64,000 nt of DNA, taken from Ascidia mentula. Taxonomy: Eukaryota > Chordata > Ascidiacea > Phlebobranchia > Ascidiidae. The position numbers and the translations under genes were made by a program. Of the stretch, positions 12,080 through 23,225 are shown piece by piece. The stretch covers positions 12,909,001 to 12,973,000 of the forward strand of contig OX387202.1 of the NCBI GenBank assembly GCA_947561715.1, given 5' to 3'. Under the pieces are notes generated by a model. It was not told the DNA's origin, made no database searches, and saw only the letters and a program-made list of their open reading frames with translations. Within the stretch, counting starts at the first letter, position 1; each line of letters begins with the position of its first letter.

Positions 12080-15060
12080 AATTTTGGTGCTGCGACAAAA
12101 ACTAAATGTCTTGCAAACGCGCTCCGAAATTCCACTTATGCCTTAACCCAGCACACAGAACATAACACACTTTTGCATTCAACAGATTAGCGGAACGCGA
12201 CAGCAAGACACCGGAACTGGAGAGGTTTCTTATTAAACCAAAAACACATTGTACGCACGTGGTGCCTTTAAGCTGAACAAAAAAGGCATATTCACCAAGC
12301 TGGTTTGCGAAATCGTCTGCTACAAAACGATTGTTCCATTCAACGAAAAAGCGCGCCTAAAAAAAACCCCAGAACATTACCCACAATATAGAACACAACA
12401 AACAATTACTTTGTGCATTAGGGATTTAAATCCGAACATTTTGACACACGACGATGTGTTTAAAGAAGAAATATATTTAATTACTTCAAAATCTTTTGAA
12501 ACGTTTCTTTTCCATCGTTTCCTCGACTAAATTTACACATTGCTGACCGATCAATGGAATTTCATTCATTTTCGTATATCGAGTAAACCGTCAGTATTTG
12601 AAATATTATGTTGTAATCACATCGCATATGTTTAGCAATAGAACTGGTAATAAACGAATCTCCGCAAATCAACTTATTATAGTTTTTGTGCAAATTATCG
12701 CAACTTCAAACTTCATTTTATCGATAATTATTTATTTAATAAGACATTGAATTCCATGTGAGCGCAGTAACATTATGAGTGATATAATTTATTAGGAAAC
12801 CATCAAATCATGTAAGTTACTTTTGATTTCACAATTTGTTCAGTCTAATCTTCTTTATAAATCGTAGATGTTGTTTGTACACGGCAACATTATAAAGTGA
12901 TATAGAGATTATTTGACTGATTGGTAACCTCATACGTCACACTGCGCTTCCCGTGCTACAAAATTCCACTTATGCCTTCACTTTGCACACAGAACATAAC
13001 ACACTCTTGCATTGAATACAGAACAGATGAGCGGAACGCGACGGAAATAAAAAATTTACACATTGCTGTCCGATCAATGGAATTTCATTCATTTTGATAC
13101 AGCGAGTAAACCGTCAGGATTTGAATAATTTGCAAGTAATATTTTAATAATAAAACCAAGTTTCGATAAGAAAAAAGAAACCTGTCTCTCCATGAATATC
13201 TCCATATTACCAACGTGATGAATATTACGTTGTAATCACATCACATACGTTTCGTAACATAATTTCATCCAACCACGCAATTAGAATGCAACGAATATCC
13301 GCAAATCAACTTATTTTAATTTTTGTGCAAATTATTGCAACTTCAAGCTTAATTTTATAGATAATCATTGATTTAATAAGACGTTGAATTCCATGTGATT
13401 GCAGTAACTATTATGAGTGAAATAATTTTAGGAAACCATCAATTTCACAATATGTTCAATCGAACCTTCTCTATAAATCATAGATGTTGTTTGTACCCGG
13501 CAACATTGTAACGTGATCATTATTTGACTGATCGGTAACCCCACGCGTCACACTGCGCTTCCCGTTTTTTCATCGCAAAATGTCTTGCAAACGCGCTCTG
13601 AAATTCCACTTATGCCTTCACCCAGCACACAGAACATAACACACTTTTGCATTCAATACAGAACAGATTAGCGAAACGCGACAGGAAAACTCCGGAACTG
13701 GAGAGGTTTCTAATTAACCCAGAAACACATTGTAGGCACCACCATATGTAAGCTGAATAAAAATAGCACATTCACCAAGCTGGTTTGCGAAATCATTTGA
13801 CGCAAAACGATTGTTCAATTCAACGAAAAATTGTTTCAAACGCGCCTAAAAACACATCACAGAACATCACCCAGTCTATAGAACACAACATATAATTACT
13901 TTGGACATTTTGTGATTTAAATCTGCCAACATTTTATCACATGATGATGTGTTTAAAGTAGTAAAAGTTTTAATTACTTTATAATCTTTTGAAACGTTTC
14001 TGCGTCATCGTTTTCTCGACTAAATTCATACATTGCTGACCGACCGATGAAATTTCATTCATTTTGGTTCTGCGAGTAAACGGCCAGAATTTGAATAATT
14101 TGCAAGTAACAGTTTATTAATAAAAGCAAGTTTCGTTTAGAGAAAGGAATCTTGTCTCTCCATGAATATTTCAAACCCAATAACCATATTACCGAAGTGA
14201 TGGTATATTACGTTGTAATCACATCGCATACGTTTCGCGATAGAATTTCATCGAACCTATAAAATAAAAATCAACAAATCTCCGCAAATCGACTTTTTTG
14301 AATTCTTGGGCAAATTATCGCAAATTTCAAGCTTAATTTTATTGATAAGTATTTATTTAACAATACATTGAATTCCATTTGAGTGCAGTAACTATTATGA
14401 GTAATACAATTTATTAGGGAACCATCAAATCATGTAAGTTACTTTTGATTTCACAATGTGTTCAATAGAACCTTCTCTATAAATCGTATATGTTGTTTGT
14501 ACACGGTTCATTATTTGACTGATCGGTGACCCCACGCGTCACACTGTGCTTCCCGTGTTTTCATTGCAAAATGTCTTGCAAACGCGATTTGAAATTCCAC
14601 TAATGCCTTCACCCAGCACACAGAGCATAACACACTTTTAAATTTAATGCAAAACAGATTAGCGGAACGCGACAGCAAGACACTGGAACTAGAGAGGTTT
14701 ATAATTAATAAGACATAATTATTTATTTAAAAAGACATTGAATTCCATGTGAGTGCAGTGACTATTATGAATGAAATAATTTATTAGGAAATCATCACAT
14801 CACGTAAGTTACCGATTTTTGACCCCAATCGTCACACTGCGCTTCCCGCAAACGCGCTCTGAAATTGCCTTCACCCAGAACACAGCACATGACACACTTT
14901 TGTATTGAATTCAGAACAGATTAGCGGAACGCGACAGCAAGTCACCGGAACTGAAGTGGTTTCCAATTAAACGAGAAACACATTGTACGCACCACCATCT
15001 TTAAGCTTAACAAAATAGCACATTCACCAAACCGTTTTGCGAAACGAGCTGATAAATGTA
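12080..15060. repeat. Diverged tandem repeats, unit up to about 1 kb
   Basis: At least five partial copies, starting near 12080, 12960, 13570, 14570 and 14860, are marked by 'cagcacacagaacataacac', 'agcggaacgcgacag', 'caccggaactgg.gaggttt' and, in longer copies, 'aaatttacacattgctgacc' and 'ttgtaatcacatcgcatac'. The same family is seen at about 2650-2950 upstream of the other LCCL gene, so it was carried in the duplication. No coding potential is recognised. The bases between 11690 and 12080 hold nothing identifiable. Confidence 0.7.
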
Positions 15061-15207
15061 TTCAAAATAATTTTTAAAATAATAGTCTTTTTTTTATTAT
15101 ATTACATAAACGTTTAATTGTCTTGTTATTTATTACGAGTATTGTGTGAGTGTTTCGATATTTACATGTTTGTGCCATGGTAAAAAATATTCCATCGTGA
15201 ACTTCTG

Positions 15208-15480
15208 TGACATTTATTCGCATTTCATATTTATTTTAGATTGCTTGATTGTTCCGTATCCTTTCCGTATGCTGTACTATGTATGACAGTGGTTCTTAAC
15301 GGTTATTTATCACTGCCACGAACTGTTATGGTCAAAGTTTAATGTAGTAAAACCATAGTAAAATAATAGTCTTACCTATACACTCGGTAAAACCTTGACC
15401 AAAACGGATAAAATCCCAGAGATCAACACGAAGGCGACATCTAGTGGACGCCCTGATGATTTGATGCAGTTTCTCCAAAC
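15208..15480 (-). pseudogene. Fibrinogen-domain relic, third copy of the LCCL/fibrinogen gene
   Basis: 15376-15480 matches the exon at 8397-8496 of the complete gene, including its gtaaga donor and cag acceptor, and still reads CRLRVDL. It is 105 rather than 100 nt, so its frame is altered. About 130 bases downstream on the minus strand, 15208-15245 matches only the end of the last exon (...MKCE, stop, overlapping AATAAA). The other exons are missing. A hAT-type end (CAGTGGTTCTTAAC at 15287) lies between the two pieces. Confidence 0.75.
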
Positions 15481-15489
15481 CTGAAGTAT

Positions 15490-16300
15490 TGTTTAAGATT
15501 TACATATTTGTACAATCAGTTCGCCAATGGCCAATGCATTGAATTCAAAAACAATAGTGTTTGCTTCACTGCCTCAAGAACAAAACACAAACTGTGAGAA
15601 TGACCCAAACTGCTGTGTCATAATATTTACAATGATGTTGCATAATAGTACTAAATAGGCCTGAACATGACAAATTAGTGACAAGTGCATGAACTTAACT
15701 GTTAGATGTGTGGCTCTGCTCACTCTGCAGTTAATCCTCCTCGTTCGCGAAAGCTGTCAACAAAATTTGCCTTTTTAATGAACAATTTACAATTTTCTTA
15801 ATTATATTATTACGGTTTTGAGGGTAGCCGAGATTCAGTCTGATATTACCTACGCAACGTCTGGCTTGTCAACTGATAGGCTCGGCCGAAAACATGGCTT
15901 GTTAAAATACAACTAACCATGACAAACTTTCGATGAGTTGATAGATAACACTCACCACATTATAATACAATTATATATACAAAACTTTGGTTGCATTTTG
16001 TTTGTAAGAAAACTCATGGAACGACAAACGTGTGTTCAACCGACCTCAGTAATTTTTTTGTCGTCCCTACTCAAACATTTACAAACTGCAAATGTTAAAA
16101 AAGCACACATGTTATTCAAGTCAAAAAAATCTTGCAAGTTTTTTTTTCATATTCAAACAGGTACGTTGTCAATCGTTTCTGACATTATGTTGGAATTTGC
16201 AACGTAAAATTACTCAAATTGCCAATGTGTAAGAGTCAACGCGTTTCAAAACCGTAATTCTCCTAGCAATCCTTTACTTTCACATAAGCACCAGCGCACG
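15490..16300. other. Intergenic, nothing recognised
   Basis: The first 80 bases resemble the intron upstream of the matching exon in the complete gene, so they belong to the relic copy. After that no gene, repeat or RNA is recognised. An 89-codon open frame at 15938-16207 has no family features. Confidence 0.4.
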
Positions 16301-16349
16301 CCACTATTTAGATAGCAAACTCAGGGACATTGTCCCAACATATCTACCT

Positions 16350-16935
16350 TGTATAATATAAAAACCACGACCCCGTCTTGCCGTAATCAACTCCCCACAG
16401 AACATTGAGACGACTGACGTGATACTTTTTTTGATCAAACAAACTCTGGGCCGTCGTAAGGCGCGTGGATAGATTGCTAATATTGTATGGAGAACCATTC
16501 TGACCAACAAAGACCCAGGAAATAAAATGTTTGATTTTTGCATGAAGCTGCACATTACCACGGTTTGGTAGCAGATGTTTTGAATGTGTAACATAGAACT
16601 ACCAACACAAAAGACAACCCGTTATCTACGTTGCAAAATACAGAAACTCTGGTCATGACGGGCGTAAAGATGAATGTAGGTTAGTTTTATAACGCATTTT
16701 GAAAGTAAACATATGTCTATCAAGCCCCAAAATTTGTTATTTATGGGGTTGTTTCTGCATATACAAGGTAAAAAAAACTTAGCAGTTTGGGGTTCAAGAG
16801 TCATTCCGAGGAGCTCTTTCAGAATGAAAGTCAACAATGCTTTCTCTCTCTCGGTAACTTTTAAGCAAGTGTTCCCAATTTTGTGAGTTTTTCTCCAGCA
16901 GATGTTTGTTACCTGAAATTAAAGTTAAGAAATAC
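16350..16935 (-). other. Possible exons of an unrecognised minus-strand gene
   Basis: Two stretches look exon-like. 16350-16546 is open on the minus strand between a gtgcag acceptor and a gtagat donor and contains FISWVFVGQNGSPYNIS. A second begins after a good tttcag acceptor near 16915 and reads GNKHLLEKNSQNWEHLLK to a stop. I do not recognise either, and no start or joining frame could be fixed. They may be relics or chance. Confidence 0.2.
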
Positions 16936-17097
16936 AGAGCGGTCACAGTATTAGTTTTAAAAGCAAATTTATTCAAAGAATGGCAATGATAGCCCAGAAT
17001 AGAGATATCAGCAGACGATTTTAGCGAGTAAAATAGGACATTCCTATACTGTAACTTTCATAACACTGTTGGTGCTTCAACAAAACACTAAAGTAAA

Positions 17098-17272
17098 CAA
17101 AGTGGAGCCAATAGTATGATTTCTATGGGCTGCATGCAGATGACCACTGTTTCGACCTGGAGGGTCTCGTCAGTGCAGTTTGGTAGGCATAGTCGCCTGA
17201 TAGTCACACCAGCTGCACCGATAAGACCTTCTGTCTGCAGCTTACACATTTCATATTATTGGCTCCACTTTG
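17098..17272. mobile_element. Palindromic hammerhead-bearing element with terminal inverted repeats
   Basis: The ends caaagtggagccaata (17098-17113) and tattggctccactttg (17257-17272) are perfect inverted repeats, and the similarity continues inward. Each arm carries a hammerhead-like sequence: a nearly complete one on the minus strand (17129-17178) and a shortened one on the plus strand (about 17211-17246, AGCTGCACCGATAAGACC...CTGTCTGCAGCTTACAC). There is no protein-coding capacity. It directly precedes the 113-bp array. Related sequences lie at 24.2-24.4, 45.5, 48.3 and 51.9 kb. Confidence 0.7.
17129..17178 (-). ncRNA. Hammerhead ribozyme-like motif, probably inactive
   Basis: Minus-strand reading: stem I CTGCA, core CTGACGA, stem II GACC/GGTC, GAAAC, stem III CAG/CTG, then CA in place of the expected UC/UH cleavage step, then TGCAG closing stem I. 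The base at core position 7 is free in the family, so CTGACGA is acceptable, but the altered cleavage step argues against activity. Confidence 0.6.
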
Positions 17273-17288
17273 CTTATAAAAATGAAAG

Positions 17289-18790
17289 TTTAGGTGCTTT
17301 GCAAAGTTCTGTTTAATCATAAAACGTCGTAAGGATTTCTTCGCTTAAATTTACAACAGTAAACTGGAATGGCGAATACTTGGCAAAAATAACAATGGAA
17401 GTTTAGGTGCTTTGCAAAGTTCTGTTTAATCGTAAAACGTCGTAAGGATTTCTTTGCTTAAATTTACAACAGTAAACTGGAATGGCGAATACTTGGCCAA
17501 AATAACAATGGAAGTTTAGGTGCTTTGCAAAGTTCTGTTTAATCGTAAAACGTCGTAAGGATTTCTTCGCTTAAATTTACAACAGCAAACCGGAATGGCG
17601 AATACTTGGCCAAAATAATAATGGAAGTTTAGGTGCTTTGCAAAGTTCTGTTTAATCGTAAAACGTCGTAAGGATTTCTTCGCTTAAATTTACAACAGTA
17701 AATTGGAATGACAAATACTTGGCCAAAATAACAAAGGAAATTAGGTGCTTTGCAAAGTTCTGTTTAATCGTAAAACGTCGTAAGGATTTCTTCGCTTAAA
17801 TTTACAACAGTAAATTGGAATGACAAATACTTGGCCAAAATAACAATGGAAGTTTAGGTGCTTTGCAAAGTTCTGTTTAATCGTAAAACGTCGTAAGGAT
17901 TTCTTCGCTTAAATTTACAACAATAAACCGGAATGGCGAATACTTGGCCAAAATAACAATGGAAGTTTAGGTGCTTTGCAAAGTTCTGTTTAATCGTAAA
18001 ACGTCGTAAGGATTTCTTCGCTTAAATTTACAACAGTAAACCGGAATGGCGAATACTTGGCCAAAATAACAATGGAAGTTTAGGTGCTTTGCAAAGTTCT
18101 GTTTAATCGTAAAACGTCGTAAGGATTTCTTCGCTTAAATTTACAACAATAAACCGGAATGGCGAATACTTGGCCAAAATAACAATGGAAGTTTAGGTGC
18201 TTTGCAAAGTTCTGTTTAATCGTAAAACGTCGTAAGGATTTCTTCGCTTAAATTTACAACAGTAAATTGGAATGACAAATACTTGGCCAAAATAACAAAG
18301 GAAATTTAGGTGCTTTGCAAAGTTCTGTTTAATCGTAAAACGTCGTAAGGATTTCTTCGCTTAAATTTACAACAGTAAATTGGAATGACAAATACTTGGC
18401 CAAAATAACAAAGGAAATTTAGGTGCTTTGCAAAGTTCTGTTTAATCGTAAAACGTCGTAAGGATTTCTTCGCTTAAATTTACAACAGTAAATTGGAATG
18501 ACAAATACTTGGCCGAAATAACAATGGAAATAAAGGTGCTTTACAAGGTTCTGATTGGTCGTTTGGTAAGGATTCCTTCGCCTAAATTTACAACACTAAA
18601 CTGGAATGACGATTACTTGGCCAAAATAACAATGGAAATAAAGGTGTTTTACAGGGTTCTGATTGGTTATTTAACGTGGTAAGGATTCCTTCGCCTAAAT
18701 TTACAACACTAAACTGGAATGACGATTACTTGGCCAAAATAACAATGGAAATAAAGGTGCTTTGCAAGGTTCTGATTGGCCGTATAACGC
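17289..18790. repeat. 113-bp tandem array, 14 units, running into a promoter
   Basis: GGTGCTTT(G/A)CA landmarks occur at about 17293, 17406, 17519, 17632, 17744, 17857, 17970, 18083, 18196, 18309, 18422, 18535, 18643 and 18756, a near-constant 113-bp step. Units share 'acgtcgtaaggatttcttcg' and 'aatacttggccaaaataaca'. The last three units differ from the rest: they carry TCTGATTGG (an inverted CCAAT box) where the others have TCTGTTTAATCG. The final unit passes straight into the promoter of the gene starting at 18874. Confidence 0.97.
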
Positions 18791-18812
18791 CGGCCCTGCT
18801 TTATAATCGCCG
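18769..18812 (+). promoter_or_regulatory. Putative core promoter of the secreted CCP-WxxW gene
   Basis: GATTGG (inverted CCAAT) near 18770 is followed by a TTTATAAT element at about 18800-18807 and then a GC-rich stretch, roughly 70 bases before the start codon at 18874. The CCAAT-like site is part of the last unit of the 113-bp array. The transcription start is not determined. Confidence 0.45.
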
Positions 18813-18873
18813 TGGTCGCTGAGCTGAGTTTATTCAGCGTTAGTGGGGCTGCGTTAACACAAACGTTTCAACA

Positions 18874-21571
18874 ATGCAGATTTCTCAAGGTTTATACGCT
18901 TTGCTATATCTTTCTGGACTAAAAGGTTGGTACTCAGTTAAATTTATACTCTAAATTAAGTAACGATACCATAGGTTTTGGTTTGTGTTTATTGGGGTCA
19001 GTTGCACGTTACCCTATGTAAATTCTGTTTCTAGATTTTAAACTGGTGATATCAAGAATAAAGTAGTTGTTTAATTCCGATACTATAGTTTAATGTTCGT
19101 AGTTGCAATAATCCTGTCAAATTTGTTTGCAGTGGATCTCCTGGAAAAATGTTGTCCACCAGATGCACCCCCCAATGCGAATTTCAATGGGATCTCGGAA
19201 ACCAACTACACCATCGGCGACGTGGTTGCTTTTCACTGTGACGCGGGATATCAGCTCACTGGTGACGGGAAGATGGTTTGTGTTAAAGGAGATAAGTGGA
19301 TACAGGTCGGCCAGTGTGACCCCAAGTGTAAGTTATTACTGATAACTTTTACTAAAGTATTTCCCCGTCAACAAAAAAAGCTGTTTCAGCTTGTCCCGCT
19401 CTTATACTAACCAATAACTTGGAAGTCGAGCCCAGGCAATGCTCTTACCATGTTGGTGACACCGTGAGGTTTTCGTGTCAGGACGACCACGAGTTAGCAG
19501 GACCTGAGGTTACGTCGTGCCAAAGTTCGGGTGCGTGGCAACATTCATCACCAACATGTACTGCTCCGAAAGGTAAACAGCATCTTATTTTTTTAGTCCT
19601 ACATATTTAATTTTAGAAAACATGGTGTCATTATTTACGGATTTACTCATAATTCTGAGAACAAAGAGACTGACCTATACTGTTGTCAAAGTTTTTATTT
19701 GTTTGAATCGTTTCGGCAGTCTCTTTATTCTCAGAATTATACAACATGTTGCACTACAATTTCAGCAAAATAAAAATTATCTTAATTTGCCGCTATTTAG
19801 ACCCAGATATTCCCAGCAGCAATTACACTAAACCAGACTTTACACAGCACGCTGCCAAGACCTTCCAGGCAAAATTATTTGGCTAAAAAATATAATACAA
19901 AAAGGTAAAGTTATAAATTTGTACAACGCTTCAATCTCAACAAATCATATGTGTGCAAAAGAACCATATGAGAGCTACAGACTGGTGTACAAACTGTTTT
20001 GACCTATAATGTCTCAACAAATCATGACAATCAAAAAATCTTAACTCAAACTTAACAATAATTTCCTGCTAACTTGGATATTACGATAAACCTCCCAGGA
20101 GTGCAATGCCACCCACCCAACGACGTAACATATGGAAGTTATCAGCCAGTTAAGGAGATGTACAATGTAAATGATACTGTAAGCTATTCTTGCGACACTG
20201 GATACGGAATTGAGGGTCATTACATCATCACTTGCCATTCAACGGGAACTTGGAGCTTTCCTACACCAAAATGCACTGCTCTGGGTAAAGGTTTTGCTGC
20301 ATTTTTGTGCACTTGTCGACTTATGGCACACCATTGTTTGCTTTGTTGCTAGCAAATCAGTTTATGCTTATTTAAAAATCAAAGTTTATACAACAGCACG
20401 TCAGGTACACGTTAGTTATTTGATTAACAGCCCACCTTAAATAAAGCCACAACTACGATGTAAACTAAATTTACTACTTGATCCTGTATATTGAAGTTAA
20501 TATCATGACATCTCAAATAAAATCAAGATTAGGGTTTTGTTGTAAAATTTAGAAACTCCCCAATGCACTGACGGTAGTTGGACGAGTTACTTTTTCCCCT
20601 ACAAGCACCGACGGGAGGGAAGTTTCTCCAACTTGAACGCGTACTGTACAGCCTATCCCGACATGTGTCCTGAGCAATTGCCCAGTGCTGTCGACGTAGT
20701 TTACCAGGAAATGAGGAGAACTCTGCAACATTATCGCTTGAAAAATCAAATCGTCCACTTTGACCCACAAAAAGGCCTCACATGTCTACATTCCGAGCAA
20801 ATCGACGGGCGTTTATGTGATCTTTACGGTGTAAGGTTCTGTCTTCCAATCCCGACAGGTAAATTTGGTTGAAAATATTGGACTATCATACACAACCCCA
20901 TATATCTTGCCAGGTGCTCCCAAGTGCAGCCAAAAATGGACTCAGTTTTTTAATTTGGATCGTCCAGGCGGCAATGGAGATTTTGAAAGAATGGTTTTAC
21001 ATAGCGGAAATACTGTGTGTCAAAATTACCCAACATCAATAGATGCCCGGCTTGTTGATTCCAACCAAGATGCTCGAACGAGTGACAAAAAACTTATATT
21101 ATTTGGTGCGCTAGTAGAATGCATAAATTCTTACCAAGAAAGACGTTGTCCGGACATAAAAGTTCGTTACTGTTGCCAAGGTAATATAGGAAAAACCTGA
21201 AATAGATTTTTTTGTGTATTTTTGAAAAAAGTCAAAAATTTCGGACTTAAAAATTGCACTGCACTAAATCTGTGTCACCATTTATAGAGATCACCTGTCC
21301 GTCACAAAATTGGACTCCGTTCTTCAACCTCGACTCACCTGACGATGATGGAGATTACGAGATGATTGTTGATGCAAGGAGAATGTACCCGACCCAAATG
21401 TGTAGCGGAAATGTAACAGCTATTGATGCAAGACATGTGAATAACGGCGGATGGGGCTATTCAAAACGTAGCCTGCCGGTCCACATGGATACGAATATTG
21501 GATTTTGGTGCAGTAATGCTGAACAAAGAGTGGCGTGCCATGACTTTCGTGTTCGCTTTTGCTGCGAATAA
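18874..21571 (+). CDS. Secreted CCP3-WxxW3 protein, 7 exons, 490 aa
   Basis: Exons: 18874-18925 (signal peptide MQISQGLYALLYLSGLK), 19133-19327, 19390-19572, 20099-20284, 20553-20858, 20914-21180, 21288-21571. Total 1473 nt in frame; all introns are phase 1. Exons 2-4 each encode one CCP/sushi module with four cysteines and a Trp near the end. Exon 5 is a divergent WxxW module (SWTSYF ... YGVRFC). Exons 6 and 7 are standard WxxW modules (WTQFFNLDRPGGNGDFE ... VRYCC; WTPFFNLDSPDDDGDYE ... VRFCC, stop). WxxW repeats are known from gel-forming mucin and CILP-type extracellular proteins; CCP modules from complement regulators and other adhesion proteins. AATAAA is at 21680-21685. No transmembrane segment or anchor is seen. 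A secreted binding protein is the safest reading; its partner is unknown. Confidence 0.9.
19649..19740. repeat. 92-bp inverted repeat (hairpin) in an intron
   Basis: 24-base arms 19649-19672 (ataattctgagaac...) and 19717-19740 pair with one mismatch around a 44-base loop. It lies in the 526-bp intron between exons 3 and 4 of the CCP-WxxW gene. It could be a small MITE or a structured RNA; no coding content. Confidence 0.8.
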
Positions 21572-21679
21572 TATTTTCACAAATTCATTGCAAAATAGTT
21601 ATGAGATTAATTACGTAGATTTTGTCGTTGTGTTTGTGGTTGGATGTTGTAAATTCAATAATTACATGTGCAAGCTGTG

Positions 21680-21685
21680 AATAAA
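21680..21685 (+). terminator. Poly(A) signal AATAAA
   Basis: Canonical hexamer about 110 bases after the stop codon of the CCP-WxxW gene, in the right orientation. Confidence 0.6.
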
Positions 21686-21689
21686 TTGC

Positions 21690-22380
21690 GAATCAATTCT
21701 TTGTGCCCATGTAGTACCACCGGCTTGTAAAGACTAAAGCGGTTTCCAAATGATCAAAGGCAAAAATTTTCATTTTTCTATACTCAAAATATTTTACTGA
21801 TGAGCAAATTTGACGAAATCCAGGAGCACTTGGGATTTTGTCGTGAAAATGTAATGTTCAGAAAAAAACAATACAATGCGACACAGTCTTAAAAAGATTA
21901 CATACAAAAAAGTCACCAATAGAATTGCGTTTTTATTGTTTTACAAAATTCCTACATCCTGAAAATCCTTGTCGCCTTTTTTCATTCTAGTTGACATCTG
22001 AAAAGCAAGAATAATAAATATCGTATATTCAAATAAATACACGCAATTTTAAGTTAGAATATCTTTTGTTCAATTCCCGGTGTGTTAAAAAATAAATAAA
22101 AAAATATCAACAAATATGGATGGCGTGAATTATTACAAAACTTTAACCCCATAGCGCCTTTAGTGTTTGTCTCGCGTGCGCCACTTGCTTTGTGACGAGT
22201 TCTGATCAGCTCGACCTGCAAGGTAACATTTTAGTTACATAGAAGACTACTGTTAGCATTGTTTTGATGAAAACATTATTTCGGTAACATAGCGATATTT
22301 AAGATAAAATATTCTTCTCATGATAAATATAAACATTGTTCAGAGATACAAAGTAACAACAGCTGAATAATTGAAAGAGA
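21690..22380. other. Intergenic, nothing recognised
   Basis: AT-rich spacer between the CCP-WxxW gene and the methyltransferase-like sequence. No repeats, RNA genes or convincing ORFs were seen. Confidence 0.5.
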
Positions 22381-23225
22381 ATGGACCATGCATTATACGA
22401 AGACAAAACGCTTGTCAATGCTTACAGTAAGTTTAGACCAAGATACGGAAAAGAAGTAGTCGATTGCGTTTTGCAAGAAATGGAAAAGGTTTCAGGTTTG
22501 AAACCAAAATATCAACTCATGGTTGAAGTTGTTTGTGGAGGGGGACAAGCTACCAACGTCTTTGCTCCTAATTTGTCAAAGTCTTGGCTTCAGACATCAG
22601 TGAAGAGCAAATAAAAGAGGCAAAACGACAAAAACAACATCAACATGTAACGTACTGCCTCGGAAAAGCTGAAGATATCAAAGTAGCAGATGGAAGTGTT
22701 GATTTGCTGCTGGCAGCGGAAGCTGCTCAATGGTTCGTCTTGGTAAACTTTTTTGCTGAGGCTTCAAGAGTTCTGAAGAAAGACGGAATACTCGTTTTAA
22801 CCGGTTATAGTGCACCCACAATGATTCCCATAGTGAATTGGGAGCCTAAAAACGGGTTTGAAACGGTCTTACGAAACTTTATAGACGAGGCTATATTAGG
22901 ATTCAAGGATGAGCACGTGGAAAAACGCAGAGAATGTTTCCTCAAATACCAGAATATTTTCATACAAATTCCGTCAGAAATAAAAAATCGGTTTTTAGTG
23001 ACGCAACCGAAGCAGGATTGGACTCTGGCCACAGCGAAAGGCCTTCTTCGGTCGAATGATGTGTATCCACTTCACATGGAGTTGAAACGTATAGAAATAC
23101 TTGAAAGCAAGGAAAGAGTAACAGATGAAGACATGTGGGATGTGGATTTGGCAGAAATTTTTGGGAAAACTGTCAAAGAAATGTTAGGTGTTCCTACATT
23201 GAGTGATGAAGATCTATACAGTTAG
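22381..23225 (+). pseudogene. Intronless SAM methyltransferase (type 11-like), frameshifted
   Basis: Starts MDHALYEDKTLVNAYSKFRP, as in a large family of cytosolic class I SAM-dependent methyltransferases. The SAM-binding glycine motif is seen as EVVCGGGQATNVFAP, where the usual form is DVGCGxGQ. The frame then shifts by one base near 22570: the second frame resumes with VKVLASDISEEQIKEA and continues through VDLLLAAEAAQWF, LKKDGILVLTGYS and the C-terminal DMWDVDLAEIFGKTVKEML to a stop at 23223-23225. Without the shift the length would be about 280 residues, normal for the family. The absent introns may reflect retrocopying or the family's usual structure. The shift and the altered glycine motif suggest a pseudogene; an assembly error or allele is possible. 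A second partial copy lies at 40045-40420. Confidence 0.8.

Noticed and set aside
17289-18790. Regular repeats resembling a CRISPR array
   Set aside because: The repeat is continuous with no unique spacers, the unit is 113 bp, and the surrounding genes are spliced eukaryotic genes.
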